Below, piece by piece: positions 63,162-64,000 of a DNA stretch of 64,000 bases. The stretch lies in contig JACPNQ010000001.1 in the NCBI GenBank assembly GCA_016185425.1, positions 1-64,000 on the forward strand. Direction: 5' to 3'. The notes beneath the pieces are model-generated. The model was not told the DNA's origin. It worked only from the letters and a program-made list of their open reading frames with translations, and did no database searches. How positions within the stretch are numbered: position 1 is the stretch's first letter; each line of letters opens with the position of its first letter. The DNA comes from Acidobacteriota bacterium. Lineage in GTDB: Bacteria; Acidobacteriota; Terriglobia; Bryobacterales; Bryobacteraceae. Both the position numbers and the translations under genes were made by a program.

Positions 63162-64000
63162 ATGGACGGCAAAATGAATCGACGAGTGCTGCTGGCGGGA
63201 GCTTTGTCGGCACCGGCCTTCGCGGCGGCAACCAGCGGCGAAGTGCAGCGTAACGCCGGAACGCGTATCAAGATCGGCCTGAACGCCTACTCCTTCAACA
63301 AGCCGCTGCTCGCCGGGAAGATGACCGTGCACGATGTCATCAACTACTGCGCGAAACAGCAGATCGACGGCGTCGACATGACCGGTTACTACTTCCCCGG
63401 CTATCCCAATGTGCCGAGGGACGAACTGATCTACAGCTTGAAGCGGCACGCGTTCTTGAACGGTGTCACCATTACCGGTACCGGCGTGCGCAATGACTTT
63501 GCCCTGACCGATGCTTCCAGCCGCCGCGGACACATCCAACTGGTGAAGGATTGGATTGAAGTGGCTGCGAAGCTGGGCAGCGACATGGTGCGCGTGTTCG
63601 CCGGCAAAGAGGTTCCGAAGGGATATACGTTCGATCAGGTGCTCGAGTGGATGATCCCCGCGTTCCAGGAGTGCGCGGAGTATGGGAAGAAACACGGCGT
63701 TATCGTCGGGCTACAGCATCATGACGATTTCCTCAAGACCGCCGGCGAGACGATCCGCGTAGTGCGCATGGTGAACTCGGATTGGTTCAGCGTGATTCTC
63801 GATGTCGGCAGCTTGCGCCAGGGCGATCCGTATGCGGAAATCGAAAAGCTCCTGCCCTACGCGAGCAACTGGCAAATCAAGGAGCACGTCTGGTACGGCG
63901 CCAAGAAGGTGGATATCGATCTGCCTCGGGTGCGTACTATCATCGACAAGGTCGGCTATCGTGGCTTCACTCCGATTGAGGCGCTGGGCGAGGGAGACCC
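63162..64000 (+). CDS. Sugar phosphate isomerase/epimerase-like TIM-barrel protein, cut by window end
   Basis: At least 279 codons, open to the edge. The ATG at 63162 (GAGGAG nine bases before) opens a signal-like start with twin Arg (MNRRVLLAGALSAPAFAAA from the second Met). The body is a xylose-isomerase-like TIM barrel: IKIGLNAYSFNKPLLAGKM, CAKQQIDGVDMTGYYFPGYP, VKDWIEVAAKLGSDMVRVFA, VIVGLQHHDDFLKTAGETI and WFSVILDVGSLRQGDPYAEI. The Glu and Asp/His metal ligands appear at GVDMTG (modified), QHHDD and DVG. Such secreted or Tat-exported isomerase-like proteins follow DUF1501/PSD1 pairs in these phyla; 13 bases separate it from the DUF1501 gene. Confidence 0.85.
   Translation, partial: MDGKMNRRVLLAGALSAPAFAAATSGEVQRNAGTRIKIGLNAYSFNKPLLAGKMTVHDVINYCAKQQIDGVDMTGYYFPGYPNVPRDELIYSLKRHAFLNGVTITGTGVRNDFALTDASSRRGHIQLVKDWIEVAAKLGSDMVRVFAGKEVPKGYTFDQVLEWMIPAFQECAEYGKKHGVIVGLQHHDDFLKTAGETIRVVRMVNSDWFSVILDVGSLRQGDPYAEIEKLLPYASNWQIKEHVWYGAKKVDIDLPRVRTIIDKVGYRGFTPIEALGEGD

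Noticed and set aside
1..64000. CRISPR arrays, tRNA or rRNA genes, insertion sequences, integrases
   Set aside because: I looked for spaced direct repeats, cloverleaf arms with a GGTTCGA-like loop, transposase motifs and terminal inverted repeats, and found none. A covariance-model and repeat search would be decisive.

Overview
The window looks like a chromosomal segment of an Acidobacteriota bacterium of the Bryobacteraceae / Candidatus Solibacter type. The call rests on protein families typical of that group: three Oar-like TonB-dependent receptors with an N-terminal carboxypeptidase-regulatory fold, two secreted proteins carrying the beta-rich domain first named from Solibacter (TIGR03437-like), a PEP-CTERM protein, FG-GAP/ASPIC plus TPR pairs, a PSCyt/PSD1 plus DUF1501 pair, and a TPR-CHAT protein beside a sigma factor. 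No rRNA, tRNA, CRISPR array, transposase or phage structural gene was seen. The sequence is GC-rich and densely coded.

Layout. 0.27-5.0 kb (minus): a tight three-gene operon of an adhesion-like protein, a two-LamG protein with a hydrophobic core and a Cys/His/Asp-rich C-terminus, and a small unknown protein; none has an obvious signal peptide. 5.4-13.6 kb (minus): a multispanning GT-C-like membrane protein, an Oar receptor, a frameshifted small gene, and a TPR / FG-GAP-ASPIC pair. 13.65-16.9 kb (plus): a second Oar receptor with a clear terminator. 17.2-18.5 kb (minus): the wreck of a winged-helix/ATPase/TPR regulator. 18.8-28.2 kb (plus): PEP-CTERM protein, BNR-repeat protein, third Oar receptor, a beta-propeller di-heme cytochrome and a frameshifted SnoaL-like gene.

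28.6-38.6 kb holds the most unusual locus. A lipoate-ligase-like gene is divergent from nine tightly coupled genes: cysteine desulfurase, GcvH-like lipoyl carrier, CobW-type GTPase, a 114-residue protein resembling the Fe-S N-terminus of HdrA, an 8-cysteine ferredoxin protein, a radical SAM enzyme, a DUF116/polyprenyl-diphosphate-synthase fusion, a small prenyltransferase-beta-like alpha-barrel and a class II terpene cyclase with a DADD motif. Sulfur mobilisation, a lipoyl swinging arm, Fe-S electron transfer, radical chemistry, prenyl chain synthesis and cyclisation sit in one apparent transcription unit. I know of no described pathway with this set and propose it as an undescribed isoprenoid (possibly sulfur- or radical-modified) biosynthetic system.

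38.8-48.0 kb: a secreted beta-rich protein, a sigma-70-like factor, a membrane-anchored TPR protein and a large TPR-CHAT putative protease, then a hydrolase and another TPR protein. 48.1-51.8 kb: a YfhO-like membrane protein and malate synthase. 51.8-54.1 kb (minus): a PQQ dehydrogenase with its own di-heme cytochrome c. 54.1-57.8 kb (minus): acyl-CoA dehydrogenase, enoyl-CoA hydratase, histidine phosphatase and a kinase-like protein, a set that resembles the 4-hydroxyacyl-CoA phosphorylation/elimination route. 57.8-59.1 kb (minus): cupin and a degenerate creatininase-like protein. 59.2 kb to the end (plus): PSCyt/PSD1 protein, DUF1501 protein and a TIM-barrel isomerase cut by the window edge.

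Three small or regulatory genes are disrupted (10.5, 17.2-18.5, 27.8 kb). Several genes have a -10-like hexamer 6-10 bases before the start codon and no Shine-Dalgarno, which suggests leaderless transcripts.
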